This document shows positions 35,217 to 44,483 of a stretch of 50,765 bases of DNA, piece after piece; the stretch's first letter is position 1, and the number at the start of each line of letters is the position of its first letter. Below the pieces are notes generated by a model that saw only the letters and a list, made by a program, of their open reading frames with translations, was not told the origin of the DNA and did no database searches. Location: assembly GCA_016840025.1 (NCBI GenBank), contig JAEOTF010000221.1, forward strand, positions 1-50,765. The letters are read 5' to 3'. Source of the DNA: Candidatus Hodarchaeota archaeon. GTDB lineage: Archaea; Asgardarchaeota; Heimdallarchaeia; Hodarchaeales; YT1-039. Made by a program: the position numbers and the translations under genes.

Positions 35217-37372
35217 TAGAGTTCACCTTTTATTTTCAGAGATTCAAGACGCTTTTTCTCGTTTTTCAGAAGGGCATCAAATGCGGGTTTCGTATTTTTC
35301 CCGCTAAGTTGATTTGTGAGAGTAACAATATGAGGTATCCACTTCCTATATTCCCGATAACGAGCAGCTGCTTTTTCTCGTTTTTCTTCAGCCGCAATGT
35401 ATTTTCCAAGACGTCTACAAGTGATTCGATAAGCGAGGGCTAGCTCTTTCCGGATCTCTGGAATGTTAGCAACGGATTCTTTACCCAATTTACCATAAGG
35501 AATTTTAGTGGAAGCCAAATGGGCTACGAAAAGAACAGGATGATCACCACGAATCCCATATGAACTGAGATTGATATCTTCGTCTAAAGCCTTCCACATA
35601 ATACAGCCTTTGGGATCATATAAGAGGGGAATGCGATTTGCAAAACGTCTTATGTTAAGACCAGGAGGTATGCCTTCGCTTAGGTTAGATTCATCATCAT
35701 CTGCTAGGGTTGGGCCAAGAATAATTTCGGATGTTTCTCCTCCTTCGTCTGTTTCACTTTCAGCTTCTTCTTCGGTTATACGTTTTGCGCGTCGTATTTT
35801 TCTCTTCTTACTTCCATAAGCTACTCCTGATTCAATAATAAAAGCGTGGCCACCGTATGCTTGAGGAGGTCGAGATACAGTAGTGAAAAATTCTGGGTCA
35901 TATTCCTTTTGAATGCCCCTAAGGAGTAATTCTGATCCAACAGGACTTAAGACAGAACCATCAGGAGGAAGAAATCCTGCTTTCTTTGATATGGTGAACT
36001 CTAAAGTACAACGACCCAGAGAAGTTTTAAATGAATATTTTCCCGTTTCTCCAGGTTTAGGTGTACCTACGGTTCTGAGGTGCATAATCTTCTCTTCTTC
36101 AAAGTCCAAATCTTGCTGATCTTCTTGGACAGTGAAGGGCTTGAGAAATAAAGAAATAGCAACAGTAAAACCAGCGTCTACATTTTTACGCATTTTACTC
36201 AAAATACTATGGATTTTTTTCTCAAAATTATTTTCAACGGCACTAACAAGGTCATATTTCTCAACGAATTGATCAACCTGATGTAAATATCTCGCTAACT
36301 CTCGTTTCTCTTTTCGTCTAACATCAGATGTTCGTTCTCCCCAATTTTTAAATTCACGATAAAGCACTCGAATTTCATCCCCAGTTAAAGGCTTTTGTTG
36401 GATATTTCGATCGGGTAAACCGATATCTTCTAAGAATTCTTTAGCCTTGGCCTCACCGACTCGTTGGAAGTTTTCTTTCATCCAGGTTCTGATGTAACGC
36501 GCATTTGAGTCACTGATCATACGCTTAATTTCCTCTATATCAACACCGTGGGGATGTGGGAGGGTTTCTTTAGGGAGAGGAGGCATTTCTTTAGTAACGT
36601 TTTCAAAGACCAGCTCTTCTATTTCTTCCGCCTTTTCTAATGGACGAGGCGGAAGAAAGCGAAATCGGGCGTATGGAGTGATTACTGCTGTATCTTTCAA
36701 GTAGTTCATTATCTTGCGCTCTGCACCTTGCCCTTTTCCATAACCTGTTCTCCATTGCCCCTCTAATTCGAATTCTAGAAATGTAAATGATGGATAGTTA
36801 TTCCAGTCGCTAAGGATCTCATTTCCCTGTTTTTGGCTCTTTCTTTTCATTTGCTCATTTGTAAGGTCGGTTTCAAATTCTATGATAGCTTCATTTCGTT
36901 GAACATCTATACGCATAATTTTTTCGGTAATTTCTTCTGTTAATAGATTCCTACTGATTACATGAGTTGGCCTATTTGTTGTGATTTGCCCCCATAATAG
37001 GCTCATCGCCCCACCAAGTCCGAAGTGCCCCCGAGACTGGCGAATACCATATTTTGTACCTGAGAGCGCCTTTCCAAAAGCCTTATTAATTTGTTCAGCA
37101 GTCAATCCAAGTCCGTTGTCAAAAATTCGAATTCGAAAAATTTCATTGGAACGAACTTCTTCAATTTCTACCCGAATGTCTGGAGGAACACGTGTAGCCT
37201 CACAGGCATCTAAGCTGTTCTCAAATAATTCACGAAAGGAGGTATAGAGGGCTTTTCCAGGGTTATCAAAACCAGCGAGTTCAGGATTTTTGCGTAAGAA
37301 TTCAGCTGGGGAGATTTCACGAAAATCTTGCGTAACAATTTCTAATGAGCTTTCATTAAGGTCGCTTTCCAA
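35216..37372 (-). CDS. top6B: DNA topoisomerase VI subunit B (GHKL ATPase)
   Basis: This 718-residue protein has the GHKL ATP-binding motifs: N-box RELFENSLDACEA (about 47-59), G1 DNGLGL (85-90) and G2 RGHFGLGG (114-121), with KALSGTKYG nearby. A helix-two-turn-helix region and the transducer domain follow. A basic/acidic low-complexity insert (about 540-580, rich in Arg/Lys then Glu/Asp) makes it longer than typical Top6B proteins (about 530-620). The start is TTG 37372 with AGGT about 8 bases upstream. It is transcribed with top6A. Confidence 0.92.
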   Translation of the reverse strand: MESDLNESSLEIVTQDFREISPAEFLRKNPELAGFDNPGKALYTSFRELFENSLDACEATRVPPDIRVEIEEVRSNEIFRIRIFDNGLGLTAEQINKAFGKALSGTKYGIRQSRGHFGLGGAMSLLWGQITTNRPTHVISRNLLTEEITEKIMRIDVQRNEAIIEFETDLTNEQMKRKSQKQGNEILSDWNNYPSFTFLEFELEGQWRTGYGKGQGAERKIMNYLKDTAVITPYARFRFLPPRPLEKAEEIEELVFENVTKEMPPLPKETLPHPHGVDIEEIKRMISDSNARYIRTWMKENFQRVGEAKAKEFLEDIGLPDRNIQQKPLTGDEIRVLYREFKNWGERTSDVRRKEKRELARYLHQVDQFVEKYDLVSAVENNFEKKIHSILSKMRKNVDAGFTVAISLFLKPFTVQEDQQDLDFEEEKIMHLRTVGTPKPGETGKYSFKTSLGRCTLEFTISKKAGFLPPDGSVLSPVGSELLLRGIQKEYDPEFFTTVSRPPQAYGGHAFIIESGVAYGSKKRKIRRAKRITEEEAESETDEGGETSEIILGPTLADDDESNLSEGIPPGLNIRRFANRIPLLYDPKGCIMWKALDEDINLSSYGIRGDHPVLFVAHLASTKIPYGKLGKESVANIPEIRKELALAYRITCRRLGKYIAAEEKREKAAARYREYRKWIPHIVTLTNQLSGKNTKPAFDALLKNEKKRLESLKIKGEL

Positions 37373-37510
37373 AATTAGTACCTTCTATTTTTTCACTTAA
37401 CATACAGTAGTTCATCCTCTCTTAAGAATTTTTCACTTAAATATTACTATTGTACTTAAAGTGACCATGATCCTTTACAATGTAATGAGGCTATGCTATC
37501 ATTGCAAACA

Positions 37511-37543
37511 TTTTTATACATATTTACCGAAATATGGTAAATA
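37511..37543 (+). promoter_or_regulatory. TATA box and perfect palindromic operator candidate
   Basis: A TATA-like TTTTTATACA (37511-37520) is followed directly by an 8-base perfect inverted repeat, TATTTACC (37521-37528) and GGTAAATA (37536-37543), with a 7-base spacer. The repeat would cover the transcription start. It controls the small membrane protein at 37552 and probably the ABC exporter behind it. It supports start 37552 over the upstream ATG 37534, which falls inside the repeat. Confidence 0.5.
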
Positions 37544-37551
37544 GAGGAAAA

Positions 37552-37782
37552 ATGGCAAATCAGATAAAAGCTGACAAAAAACAGTTAATCAAGTTAGAAG
37601 AGTCAATTACCAATCAAAATGACACAAAGAATGTGATAGGTCTTGGGATGGCTCTTGGAATAGTTTGGGGTGTATCTCTAGGTAATATAGGCCTGGGATT
37701 AATGATAGGGATTGTGATTGGATCCGTGCTTAAACTGAAAAAAAAGCGAAAAAATGGGTTTGAGAGCTCAAGCACAAAGTAA
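37552..37782 (+). CDS. Small glycine-rich single-TM membrane protein
   Basis: The protein has 76 residues from ATG 37552, just after a GAGG Shine-Dalgarno sequence. A polar N-terminus precedes one long Gly-rich hydrophobic segment (NVIGLGMALGIVWGVSLG, then GLGLMIGIVIGSVLKL) and a strongly basic tail (KKKRK). Glycine-zipper-like spacing suggests helix packing or oligomerisation. The gene stands 14 bases before the ABC ATPase, so it is probably co-transcribed with the exporter as a small accessory or a substrate peptide. Confidence 0.55.
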   Translation: MANQIKADKKQLIKLEESITNQNDTKNVIGLGMALGIVWGVSLGNIGLGLMIGIVIGSVLKLKKKRKNGFESSSTK

Positions 37783-37796
37783 TAGGAGATAAGTGA

Positions 37797-38669
37797 ATGA
37801 CAAAGGCAATAGAATTGAAAAAACCAAGAAGTGTTATTGAAAAAGACGCAGAAAACACACAAGTTCTAGAAATTTTCAAAGAGAAGATTAAAAAAAGATC
37901 TAAGAAGGTTTTGATCAGTACCGAGGGATTATCCAAGTTTTTTGGTAAAAAAGGCAAGATTAAAGCCGTTGACGGCCTTGAACTCCAAGTTTATGAAGGA
38001 GAAACCTTTGGTTTACTTGGACCAAATGGAGCAGGTAAAACAACTATTGTTCGCTTACTAAATAGCATAATAAAACCGACTAGTGGTACAGCTACTGTGA
38101 ATGGTTATGATATTCGCAAAGATAAAACAGAAGTAAAACGTACCACAGGGATGCTTTTCGAGTCACCGGGGTTGTACGAGAAGCTTAGTACCTATGAGTT
38201 CCTTGAATTCATAGGAGCTCTTTATGATGTGCCAAAGGATATTCTAGCTGAAAGGATAGAGGATCTTTTGAAACTATTCGGTCTTTATAATAGACGTGAT
38301 GATTTACTTGAGGGATATAGTAAAGGAATGAAACAGAAAGTATTGATTGCGGCCACTTTAATCCATGATCCGCAAGTTTTGTTCTTTGATGAACCAACCT
38401 CATCGTTAGACCCCAAGGCGGCTCACATGATGAAGGATTTAATTAAGAGATTGGCAGAAAGAGCAAATAAAACCATTTTCATCTGTACGCACGCATTACC
38501 AGTGGTAGAGGAGGTTTGTGATCGGATAGGCATTCTATATCAGGGAAAACTCATAGCTGTAGGCACACCCGAAGAAATTATAGCTCAGACTGGAGCTAAG
38601 TCTTTGGAAGAAGCATTTATCGCTATAACAGGCGGTATGTTAGAAAAAGAACTATTAGCATGGAGATAA
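37797..38669 (+). CDS. ABC-2 type exporter ATP-binding protein (copy 1)
   Basis: This 290-residue ATPase has Walker A GPNGAGKTTIVRL, the signature LLEGYSKGMKQKV, Walker B VLFFDEPTSSLDP and an H-loop TH. It resembles CcmA/DrrA/Nod-type ATPases of ABC-2 exporters. An unusual N-terminal extension of about 38 charged residues precedes the first strand (VLISTEGLSKFFGKKGKI). It pairs with the permease 7 bases downstream. It is a close paralog of the ATPase at 48794-49570. The exported substrate is not evident. Confidence 0.9.
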   Translation: MTKAIELKKPRSVIEKDAENTQVLEIFKEKIKKRSKKVLISTEGLSKFFGKKGKIKAVDGLELQVYEGETFGLLGPNGAGKTTIVRLLNSIIKPTSGTATVNGYDIRKDKTEVKRTTGMLFESPGLYEKLSTYEFLEFIGALYDVPKDILAERIEDLLKLFGLYNRRDDLLEGYSKGMKQKVLIAATLIHDPQVLFFDEPTSSLDPKAAHMMKDLIKRLAERANKTIFICTHALPVVEEVCDRIGILYQGKLIAVGTPEEIIAQTGAKSLEEAFIAITGGMLEKELLAWR

Positions 38670-38676
38670 TTTTAGA

Positions 38677-40239
38677 ATGACATTTGTCACACCGAAGTGG
38701 TACAATATCGCAAAAAGCGAATATCGTGTCCGTATCAACAAAATGCCGGAAATAAAGAAAATTTTCCCATATTTAACTATTGGTGGATTAGCACTCTATA
38801 TTTTTGGGATTGCACCATTTATTGTTGATCTTTTCATGGATGCATTCATCGATGAGTTTCTTTCTATACTTATTTCTCATGCTGCTGTCGCAATGGTAGA
38901 AGTGATTCTATTTATGATTTTTGTTAACTTCTTACTATTCCCTATAAGCTTAACAATGAGAGATGTACAAACTGAACAAACTGAAATTTTTCTTGCATCC
39001 CCTACTAAGCCTAGTGATGTTCTTTTAGGAGAATTCCTTGGGAAAATACCCTTCTATGCGATTTTCATTGTATTAATTACAGGATTTTTCACTAGTATAA
39101 TAAAACCCCTAGGTTTAGATATGATTCAGATAGCAATTATTATTGGTATTTTCATAATTACTTTTCTTTCTGCTTATTGGATAGGTACAGTAATTGCCAC
39201 AGTTCTGCGAGCAAAATTGGGTAGAATGGTTGGTGGAAAGGACATAGGAAAAGCTCTAGCAATGCTGATTGTTCTACCATCTGTAGCTTTATTCTATGCG
39301 TTATTAAATGCAGATATATCTAGTCAAATTCTTGAGAAAAGCGGGACAGTGGAAATGATTTTAGGGGTGCTACCAAGCTCCTGGGGGGCAGAAATAATTG
39401 TAAACTTCGCACGTAACCCGGGCAACATCACTTCCAACTTTTATGATACAATAATTCGATTAGGATGTCTTCTAGTATTTTTTGGAGGGATATTATGGTT
39501 AGGTACAAAAGTAGCAGACCATACTTACACTCTTGAGACAATAACATTTACCACAGCGAGAGCAAAACCAGAAGGTATGATTTATAAGATGATTCGCCGC
39601 TTTGGAAGAGAACAGCCATATAGTGTCATTGTCATCTCTATTTTGAAGGATTTCGGAAGAAGATTTGAAAACATATCAAAGATAGTCTATATTTTAGGTT
39701 TGCTCTTTTGTATGAATGTTTTCCTCGCTCCTAAAGCGGGTTTTGAAGGAGGGATTATGATGACACTGATCATAACAGGACTCTTAACGTCGATGGTGTG
39801 CAGTGAAGTGACATTACGTGGAAAAGAAAGTCTATTCATCTATAAAAAAGCTCCTAATGGTATAAGAAGATTAATATGGTCTAGATTGATAATGAGTACA
39901 GTAATTGTTTTACCAATAGTTTCATTAATTACAGTAGTTTTGTCAGCCCTGAGTCCAGAAACTACCCTTGAAATTATACTAAAGAATAGTAGTATATTAT
40001 TATTATGTACTATAGCTTATGTGGTTTTTAATCTAGGGGTTTTCATTCTAAATCCTGCCTATTCGGATAAAGATGGGAACTATATGCTAAACATAATGAT
40101 TGGATCACAACTCAGTGTAGGTATTTTCATACTTTCTTTAATTGTTTTTGATAACGAACTAATAGTAATTCCAATTCTCTGGTGTTTTGCGATTGTTACT
40201 CTTTTTCTTGGAAAAATAAGACTCAATAGACTTGAATGA
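38677..40239 (+). CDS. ABC-2 type permease (copy 1)
   Basis: This 520-residue polytopic membrane protein has about 10-12 predicted helices. A conserved early segment (TEIFLASPTKPSDVLLGEFL) is typical of ABC-2 membrane subunits. It follows its ATPase by 7 bases. The partial permease at 49606 is a paralog over its whole visible length (for example AKSEYRVRINKMP versus AKAEYTVHINKIP). The pair should form an exporter for lipid, polysaccharide, peptide or drug. Confidence 0.88.
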   Translation: MTFVTPKWYNIAKSEYRVRINKMPEIKKIFPYLTIGGLALYIFGIAPFIVDLFMDAFIDEFLSILISHAAVAMVEVILFMIFVNFLLFPISLTMRDVQTEQTEIFLASPTKPSDVLLGEFLGKIPFYAIFIVLITGFFTSIIKPLGLDMIQIAIIIGIFIITFLSAYWIGTVIATVLRAKLGRMVGGKDIGKALAMLIVLPSVALFYALLNADISSQILEKSGTVEMILGVLPSSWGAEIIVNFARNPGNITSNFYDTIIRLGCLLVFFGGILWLGTKVADHTYTLETITFTTARAKPEGMIYKMIRRFGREQPYSVIVISILKDFGRRFENISKIVYILGLLFCMNVFLAPKAGFEGGIMMTLIITGLLTSMVCSEVTLRGKESLFIYKKAPNGIRRLIWSRLIMSTVIVLPIVSLITVVLSALSPETTLEIILKNSSILLLCTIAYVVFNLGVFILNPAYSDKDGNYMLNIMIGSQLSVGIFILSLIVFDNELIVIPILWCFAIVTLFLGKIRLNRLE

Positions 40240-40263
40240 TTAAAAAAGGAGAAGTAAACAAAA

Positions 40264-41580
40264 ATGAATAAACTAATAGTCCCTCAAAAAAGTGCTAGAA
40301 TTATACTATTCTTCTTAATAATTGGATTGTTGCTGCCTACCACAAATATAATGCAAGGAAAGAGTGGTAATGAGGATTCAATCTCAGTTATGATATTTAA
40401 TGCTCAGTTTGATGAACAAATTGAACAATTTATGGAAGAAGGACATATTCCATCTATAGCAGCAAGTGTAGTCTATAAAGATGAGATTGTATGGGCAAAG
40501 GGTTATGGTAATCAGTCTGACGTAGACATAGTCTATAAAATGTATTCTATCTCTAAAACTTTCACAGGTACAGCGATTTTGCAACTCTATGAACAAGGGA
40601 TAATCGATCTTGATGAAGACGTCAATAATTACCTCCCTTTTGAATTGAAAAATCCAAATTATCCTAATACATCTATTACATTCAAACATTTACTGTCCCA
40701 TAGATCAAGTCTTCGTTATTCAGCTACATACTCAAATAATCTAAATAATCTAAACCCTCCTTTTCCAGAGAACTTGGAGGAATATGCTAGTCCTGATGGT
40801 TCATCCTACAAACCTAATATTTGGATGGATGTAGAACCAGGAGAAAGAACACAATACTCCAATCTTGGCTATGATCTTCTGGCTTATCTAGTAGAACTGA
40901 TATCTCAACAACCATATGAGCAGTATGTTTCAGACCATATCTTGATTCCTTTAGATATGATAAATACACAATACAACTATAGCAATTATAACTCTACCCA
41001 ACTCGCTTATGGATACAGCTACAATTCCAACTCAGAAGAAAATGAAAAGTATGATCATTTTAATATTAACGGTTTAGGAAGTGCTGCCCTACAAGCTACA
41101 GTTACTGACCTCTCTCATTTTATGATTGCCCATATGAATGAAGGAGAATGGAACGGAACACAGATCCTTAATGAAACCACAATTAAATTGATGCACACTG
41201 ACCAAGGAAATGGGTTTGGATTGGGATGGTTGACCCCTTACTCGGTTCTCGGCTATCCTGGTCTTGAAGGACATTCTGGAGGAGGATGGGGCTTTCATAC
41301 TTATATGTTCATTAATAGCATAGAAAATATCGGTATAATCTTATTTGTCAATCAAGACTTCAGATATTTGGGTGAATTAGAAGATCTCCTTGACGTAGTT
41401 GGAAAAGAAACAGCAATATTTTCAAGAATACTACAAGCAGGTTACCTATTGGAAGAGAGCCAATTTCCAACAACTACATCAGATGATGGGTCAGTGTGGT
41501 TAGTAGTTAGCGCGATGGGTTTAGGTATTACACTGGTGGTTTTTGGATTAGTCATCCTAAGAAAAATGATGAAAGGGTGA
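40264..41580 (+). CDS. Secreted/membrane-anchored beta-lactamase-family serine hydrolase
   Basis: This 438-residue protein has an N-terminal signal/anchor (ARIILFFLIIGLLLP, about 11-25) and the class C-type motifs SISK (Ser95, Lys98), YSN in RTQYSNLGYDLL and HSGGGWG. A C-terminal transmembrane helix (about 412-432, VVSAMGLGITLVVFGLVIL) is followed by basic RKMMKG. Family members are esterases, D-amino-acid peptidases or penicillin-binding-like enzymes. Archaea lack peptidoglycan, so peptidase or esterase activity outside the cell is likelier than beta-lactam hydrolysis. It follows the ABC permease by 24 bases, probably in the same operon. Confidence 0.85.
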   Translation: MNKLIVPQKSARIILFFLIIGLLLPTTNIMQGKSGNEDSISVMIFNAQFDEQIEQFMEEGHIPSIAASVVYKDEIVWAKGYGNQSDVDIVYKMYSISKTFTGTAILQLYEQGIIDLDEDVNNYLPFELKNPNYPNTSITFKHLLSHRSSLRYSATYSNNLNNLNPPFPENLEEYASPDGSSYKPNIWMDVEPGERTQYSNLGYDLLAYLVELISQQPYEQYVSDHILIPLDMINTQYNYSNYNSTQLAYGYSYNSNSEENEKYDHFNINGLGSAALQATVTDLSHFMIAHMNEGEWNGTQILNETTIKLMHTDQGNGFGLGWLTPYSVLGYPGLEGHSGGGWGFHTYMFINSIENIGIILFVNQDFRYLGELEDLLDVVGKETAIFSRILQAGYLLEESQFPTTTSDDGSVWLVVSAMGLGITLVVFGLVILRKMMKG

Positions 41581-41696
41581 ATTAATACTTATCTTAGTTA
41601 TTATATCAAAATTTTGAGGAAACAAAGCATGAAAGCAGATAAATACTAATAATAAAAGAAATTTAATGTCTTATGTTGAACAAAGGATTGATAGAA

Positions 41697-41915
41697 ATGA
41701 AACTCGGGAAAATAATTGGAATGGCAGTTGTGTTAGCTGTAATGGTTGGTTTTATTTTATCTGCTGGGATTATGGGATCAAACGCAACTAATGCAGTTTC
41801 AAATGAGTCTACCTCAGATGAAGGAGAAGATCGCCCAATAATAATGCTCGTGATTGCAGGACTGGGTTTACTGATGCTTATCTTATTTATTGTATCAAGG
41901 TTCCTAAGGAGATAG
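41697..41915 (+). CDS. Small membrane protein with signal-like N-terminus
   Basis: The protein has 72 residues from ATG 41697, preceded by AAAGGA about 9 bases upstream; ATG 41673 is an alternative start. It has two hydrophobic segments (IIGMAVVLAVMVGFILSAGI and MLVIAGLGLLMLILFIVS) around a short acidic loop (ESTSDEGED), with a basic end RFLRR. Family not recognised. It begins a run of small membrane proteins and precedes the first bPH2 protein by 25 bases. Confidence 0.6.
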   Translation: MKLGKIIGMAVVLAVMVGFILSAGIMGSNATNAVSNESTSDEGEDRPIIMLVIAGLGLLMLILFIVSRFLRR

Positions 41916-41940
41916 ATCAAGAAAGGAGAACATAAGTAAT

Positions 41941-42660
41941 ATGAGTAAAGACAGATTTAATACAACAGTAATTCCCATTCCAGAGGATAGCACTCCGAAA
42001 GCTGAACCACGGGTATTTCGCCCCGTAAAGGCATTTAAGACAAAATTACATATATTTGTCGTTACTGGGGTTCTGATGACGGTTATTTTTTATATCGGGA
42101 TGGCAATAGTCACGTACTTCATAAGTCAAACTGCAAATGATCCAGATTCATTCTTCTGGGGCTTTCATGAACTGTTCTTCCCAATAACTTTAGGAATAAC
42201 TCTACTCTGGCTTGTTCCTGCCTTACTATTGATTCCACTTTATGTGAACGCGATAGAGTATAAAGTCCACGGTGACGAGGTTGTTGTCTTTAAGGGAATT
42301 ATCAACAAAACGGAGAAACATGTGCCCTTTAGAACAATAACAAACATTTCTAGTCGCGCAGGACCCTTAGATCGGTTTTTTGGAATAGGATGTGTGTTTA
42401 TTGAAACGGCAGGTAAAGCTGGCATGTCAGCCGAACCTGAAGAAAAAATTGAGGGTATTCGAGTTTATAAAGAAGTTCGGGACTTTATTCTAAAAGAATT
42501 AAGGAAATTCAAGGCACCGTATACAACTGGAACAGAGATTGAGGGTATACCTCAAAGGACCGAATCAGAAGGTGAAGATCCTACTCAAGCCAGATTAGAT
42601 GTTTTAATCAATGAAATCAAAGAAATCAAAGAGATTTTGCGTAATGGAATCCTAAAATAA
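41941..42660 (+). CDS. bPH2 (YdbS-like) membrane protein, copy 1
   Basis: This 239-residue protein has two transmembrane helices (about 36-58 and 75-98). A bacterial PH-2 domain follows (VVVFKGIINKTEKHVPFRTI, TNISSRAGPLDRFFGIG, FIETAGKAG). The C-terminal about 40 residues are charged. The domain also occurs in YdbS/YdbT and related envelope proteins; in Bacillus, YdbST contributes to resistance against peptide antimicrobials. A near-copy lies at 43225-43932, with an HTH protein between them. Confidence 0.8.
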   Translation: MSKDRFNTTVIPIPEDSTPKAEPRVFRPVKAFKTKLHIFVVTGVLMTVIFYIGMAIVTYFISQTANDPDSFFWGFHELFFPITLGITLLWLVPALLLIPLYVNAIEYKVHGDEVVVFKGIINKTEKHVPFRTITNISSRAGPLDRFFGIGCVFIETAGKAGMSAEPEEKIEGIRVYKEVRDFILKELRKFKAPYTTGTEIEGIPQRTESEGEDPTQARLDVLINEIKEIKEILRNGILK

Positions 42661-42755
42661 TCAAAATCACCATTAAGCGAACAAAATAATCTAAAATGAA
42701 AAAAGGCCAGCATATCGAGCGATAAAGAAAAATTAAATGTATAGGAGTTCAATAA

Positions 42756-43223
42756 ATGAGAAAAAAATTGCTTTCCCCAGCAGAAGAGGAAATTTTAGCA
42801 CTTAGCTGGCAAGGGTTGTCTTCTTCTGAAGTTGCAGAAACATTGGGGAAAAAAATTGCCTATGTCTCGAAAACCAAAGGCATCATTAGACGAAAAATTA
42901 ATGAAGGATTGGAAGAACTAGCTAGATCACTAATGATTGACTATTCTGAACTGGATACCAAGTTTGGAAAAGCAATTATTGAAGGCTATCACTTTGCAAT
43001 CGATACGAAAGTCTATTTATTTTTTAGTATAAAAGAAGGCTTTGTGGCATGGTATTGTCATGATAGATGTATTAGAAATGATAGTACGCATCAAAAATGT
43101 CAAAATATACTAAATTTAATTAAACAAGAAAGAAACATTGATGAAATTGAGAATCAAGAAAATCTGACTGAAGAATATGAGAACGTATGGAAATGGATTA
43201 ATGAACAAGGAGATATGATTTGA
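42756..43223 (+). CDS. HTH (sigma/LuxR-like) regulator with Cys-rich C-terminal region
   Basis: This 155-residue protein has an N-terminal HTH of the RNA-polymerase-sigma/LuxR type (LSPAEEEILALSWQGLSSSE, VAETLGKKIAYVSKTKGIIRR). A domain with CHDRC and a later His/Cys pair (HQKC) could bind metal. It lies between the two bPH2 genes; the downstream bPH2 gene starts 1 base after its stop, so the two are coupled. It is a likely transcriptional regulator of this local gene run. Confidence 0.7.
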   Translation: MRKKLLSPAEEEILALSWQGLSSSEVAETLGKKIAYVSKTKGIIRRKINEGLEELARSLMIDYSELDTKFGKAIIEGYHFAIDTKVYLFFSIKEGFVAWYCHDRCIRNDSTHQKCQNILNLIKQERNIDEIENQENLTEEYENVWKWINEQGDMI

Positions 43224-43224
43224 A

Positions 43225-43932
43225 ATGGTAAACCAAGTAGATGCAACTGTAATTGCTATCCCCGAGGATAGTAGGGCAAAAGCAGAACCAAGGGTCTTTC
43301 GACCGATAAGTGCATTCAAAAATAAGATTTATCTACACGAGTTAACTGTTTATGCTGTAATTGGAATTGGAATTGGGGCATTTTATGCCTTCATGACGTG
43401 GGTTTTGGGAGAAAATGAAAACAATGGAGAAGACGCACCTTTTTTCTTAAAACCTGATTTTTTACCAACCGCCTTTGTTATTTACTTAATAATAGGATTA
43501 ATAGTCGTGATTATATCTTTTATATTAGTACCTAAATACGTCGACGGAATTTTATATCAAGTACATGGCACAGAAGTTGTTGTTATCAAGGGATTATTAA
43601 ATAAAACAGAAAAACATGTACCATTTAGGACGATAACAAATATTTCGAGCCGAACAGGGATTTATGATAGATTGTTAGGTATTGGTAATGTTAATATCGA
43701 AACAGCGGGTAAGTCGGGCACTTCGAGATCACCAGAAGAAAAAATAGAAGGAATTCGGGTCTACAAAGAGGTTCGAGATTTTATTTTAAAAGAGCTAAGG
43801 AAGTTCAGAACACCATATACTACAGCGACAGAAGTTGAAGAAGAAAAAAGCTTACCAACGTCTGATTCTAGTGCTATTATTAAAGAATTACGTGAGATGA
43901 AAGAGATTTTACAAAGAATCAGCGAGAAATAG
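43225..43932 (+). CDS. bPH2 (YdbS-like) membrane protein, copy 2
   Basis: This 235-residue protein is a paralog of the protein at 41941-42660. The N-terminal phrase VIAIPEDSRAKAEPRVFRPI matches VIPIPEDSTPKAEPRVFRPV in copy 1. Two transmembrane helices and the PH-2 domain (EKHVPFRTITNISSRTGIYD, NIETAGKSG) are conserved. The C-terminus is charged and coiled-coil-like. Two bPH2 proteins commonly act together, as in YdbS/YdbT. Confidence 0.8.
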   Translation: MVNQVDATVIAIPEDSRAKAEPRVFRPISAFKNKIYLHELTVYAVIGIGIGAFYAFMTWVLGENENNGEDAPFFLKPDFLPTAFVIYLIIGLIVVIISFILVPKYVDGILYQVHGTEVVVIKGLLNKTEKHVPFRTITNISSRTGIYDRLLGIGNVNIETAGKSGTSRSPEEKIEGIRVYKEVRDFILKELRKFRTPYTTATEVEEEKSLPTSDSSAIIKELREMKEILQRISEK

Positions 43933-43960
43933 ATAACTAGTGAAATAAGATGAGAAAGAC

Positions 43961-44113
43961 ATGACCGAATTGAAATCACTAATGAGAGGTGCATTGGTTA
44001 TTCTAGGAATAATGTTATTTATTGCAGGTATTATCGTTTTTTTCATAATGCAAGGAGAGGAGGTTGGTAATGAGAGGATGATACTATTTGAAATTATGGA
44101 ATTAATGAGATAA
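43961..44113 (+). CDS. Small single-TM protein, 50 aa (paralog 1)
   Basis: The frame reads MTELKSLMRGALVILGIMLF, continues with AGIIVFFIMQGEE and ends EIMELMR. It has a short N-terminus, one transmembrane helix and an amphipathic tail. A second protein of the same architecture follows at 44172-44327, sharing the MTEL start and a helical IMIEIRKIMER-type end. It starts 28 bases after the bPH2 gene. Family unknown. Confidence 0.5.
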   Translation: MTELKSLMRGALVILGIMLFIAGIIVFFIMQGEEVGNERMILFEIMELMR

Positions 44114-44171
44114 TGAAGGAATAAGGAAGTAAACACACATAATATTTAGAAATAAAGCCTAGGTGAAGAAC

Positions 44172-44327
44172 ATGACTGAATTACCTGTACCTATAAGGAT
44201 GATGCTGGTAATAATATTGTTTTTGATAGTTATTGCACTTGTTATCTTTGCTTTTCTTGGTAAAGAGCTGGCTACCAATAATGAAGATGCTATTATGATT
44301 GAAATAAGAAAAATCATGGAGAGATAG
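44172..44327 (+). CDS. Small single-TM protein, 51 aa (paralog 2)
   Basis: The frame reads MTELPVPIRMMLVIILFLIV, continues with ALVIFAFLGKELATNNED and ends IMIEIRKIMER. It is a tandem paralog of the protein at 43961-44113: same size, same start motif, one transmembrane helix and an amphipathic C-terminal helix. An AGGTGAAG Shine-Dalgarno sequence stands 3-10 bases before ATG. Confidence 0.5.
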   Translation: MTELPVPIRMMLVIILFLIVIALVIFAFLGKELATNNEDAIMIEIRKIMER

Positions 44328-44483
44328 AAAAATTAATAGAATTCACAACTCTTTATGGGTTCAGGGATTTTAAAGTATCATGTAGGAGTTTTAGTCACTT
44401 AAAAAACTATAAAATCAAAAAATCGGCCACTTCCTCCTAGTTTGATTTTTTATTGAAATACAATAAGTTAACCAGGTGGTTAT

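Noticed and set aside
33849..37372. Intein or intron in topoisomerase VI matching the neighbouring homing endonuclease
   Set aside because: Both subunits read continuously with no splice motifs or LAGLIDADG insert; the Top6B insert is low-complexity acidic sequence.
40264..41580. Antibiotic-resistance beta-lactamase
   Set aside because: Only the fold-level motifs are present, and the host is archaeal; a peptidase/esterase role is more likely.
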